NCBI GenBank assembly: GCA_964424455.1
Contig: CAYRJA010000131.1
Coordinates: 1-6,485 of the forward strand
Reading direction: 5' to 3'
From: CAYRJA01 sp964424455
Lineage (GTDB): Bacteria; Bacteroidota; Bacteroidia; Chitinophagales; UBA10324
DNA: 6,485 nt
Part shown: piece after piece, positions 5,905-6,485 of the stretch
How the letters are laid out: the number at the start of each line of letters is the position of its first letter
How positions within the stretch are numbered: the first letter of the stretch is position 1
Notes under the pieces: generated by a model
Database searches by the model: none
The model's input: the letters and a program-made list of their open reading frames with translations, nothing else
Told to the model about the DNA's origin: nothing
Translations under genes and position numbers: made by a program

Positions 5905-5928
5905 GGGTTATAGGAGCAGCCCTTTCTT
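5905..5928 (+). terminator. Weak terminator candidate after recF-DUF721
   Basis: GGGTT (5905-5909) and AGCCC (5918-5922) pair over five positions, including one U-G, around an 8-nt loop, followed by TTTCTT. It begins 7 nt past the DUF721 stop, inside the 48-nt gap between convergent genes. The U-G pair is lost on the opposite strand, so it would serve the plus-strand operon. The short stem and interrupted T-run make it weak. Confidence 0.3.
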
Positions 5929-5946
5929 AAATCCTACGCATCGGGA

Positions 5947-6485
5947 TTACTTCTTCACTATTTTTACCTCTTCATTAAATATTACACCAAATTCTTCCAG
6001 TTCGCTCAGGACGGGTTCATACACTTCAGGCATAACGGGTATGTGCGCTCCTGCGAGTTTTAAATCGGCGGTGCATAATAGTTTCACCATAATTCCGAGC
6101 GGTAGCCCTACCGTTTTTGCCATAGCCGTATGAACCGAATCAGTTCCTTTCATTATCATTGTAGAGGTACGGAGAAATCTCCCCTTCTTCTTTTTATATT
6201 CAAACACATGCCGCATCACCACCATATCCTTGTCTGATTTTTTTATACTCCATTTCGATTCTAACAGTTGCTGAAGGATTTGTGCGGGTGTTGCATTTTT
6301 AATTTTTATTTTCCCGTTACCGAATATTCCCAACCATTCCATTTTGCTCATTACTTCACCGTTCTTCTTGAGTGATAAATATTTTGCAAATCGTTTCTTT
6401 AAAGCATCCTTTTTATGAATTGCCTGAGGTAAAAAACCTTCTATCCACTGTGAATAGGTCAGTGAATCGCTATTGGGAATTGTAT
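5947..6485 (-). CDS. Saccharopine dehydrogenase-family protein, C-terminal part (partial)
   Basis: The last 178 codons of a longer gene are visible. The frame stays open from an internal ATG at 6351 to the window edge, so that ATG is not the start. The fragment matches the C-terminal domain of saccharopine dehydrogenase/reductase (LYS9-type): LTYSQWIEGFLP near the window edge, KMEWLGIFG, KSDKDMVVMRHVFEY, the STMIMKGTDSVHTAMAKTVG segment, and the end PEVYEPVLSELEEFGV. The N-terminal NAD(P)-binding Rossmann domain must lie beyond the window. Family members interconvert saccharopine with aminoadipate semialdehyde and glutamate in lysine metabolism, but Bacteroidota homologues may use related substrates such as carboxyspermidine-type imines, so the reaction stays open. 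It converges with the DUF721 gene. Nothing looks broken in the visible part. Confidence 0.88.
   Translation of the reverse strand, partial: TIPNSDSLTYSQWIEGFLPQAIHKKDALKKRFAKYLSLKKNGEVMSKMEWLGIFGNGKIKIKNATPAQILQQLLESKWSIKKSDKDMVVMRHVFEYKKKKGRFLRTSTMIMKGTDSVHTAMAKTVGLPLGIMVKLLCTADLKLAGAHIPVMPEVYEPVLSELEEFGVIFNEEVKIVKK

Noticed and set aside
6349..6351. ATG at 6351 as the start of the saccharopine dehydrogenase-like gene
   Set aside because: The frame is open upstream to the window edge and encodes family-like sequence (LTYSQWIEGFLP), so this is an internal methionine.

Overview
The window looks like ordinary chromosome from a member of the Bacteroidota. It is AT-rich, and none of the gene starts has a convincing Shine-Dalgarno sequence. 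Two promoters fit the phylum's TTG / TAnnTTTG consensus. RecF, a short DUF721 protein, RibH and a 331-residue-type PdhA all read as Bacteroidota versions. I see no tRNA, rRNA, CRISPR array, insertion sequence or phage gene. I also found no undescribed multi-gene system. The unusual points are local.

Layout, left to right. Positions 1-83 (minus) hold the first 27 codons of a small unrecognised protein. Positions 150-977 (minus) encode a secreted alpha/beta-hydrolase-fold protein that has lost its nucleophile and catalytic histidine; it has its own promoter at 1006-1035. Positions 1108-2435 (minus) carry ribH followed after 2 nt by a metallo-beta-lactamase-fold hydrolase. Positions 2595-3251 (minus) encode a membrane-anchored TPR protein. 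Positions 3343-4338 (minus) encode pdhA (pyruvate dehydrogenase E1 alpha), which probably starts at a TTG codon behind a strong promoter at 4356-4386. Divergently, 4468-5898 (plus) carries recF and a DUF721/DciA-like gene. Positions 5947-6485 (minus) hold the C-terminal part of a saccharopine dehydrogenase-family protein that runs off the window.

How the genes work together. The minus-strand run pdhA > TPR > ribH > MBL hydrolase is co-oriented. The only clear promoter in it is the one in front of pdhA, and a hairpin between the TPR gene and ribH may terminate or attenuate read-through. The plus-strand pair is a replication/repair unit: RecF acts at gaps and stalled forks, and the DUF721 family includes the helicase loader DciA. 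The recF-DUF721 pair converges on the saccharopine dehydrogenase-like gene across 48 nt. The left-end genes show no functional link to the rest.
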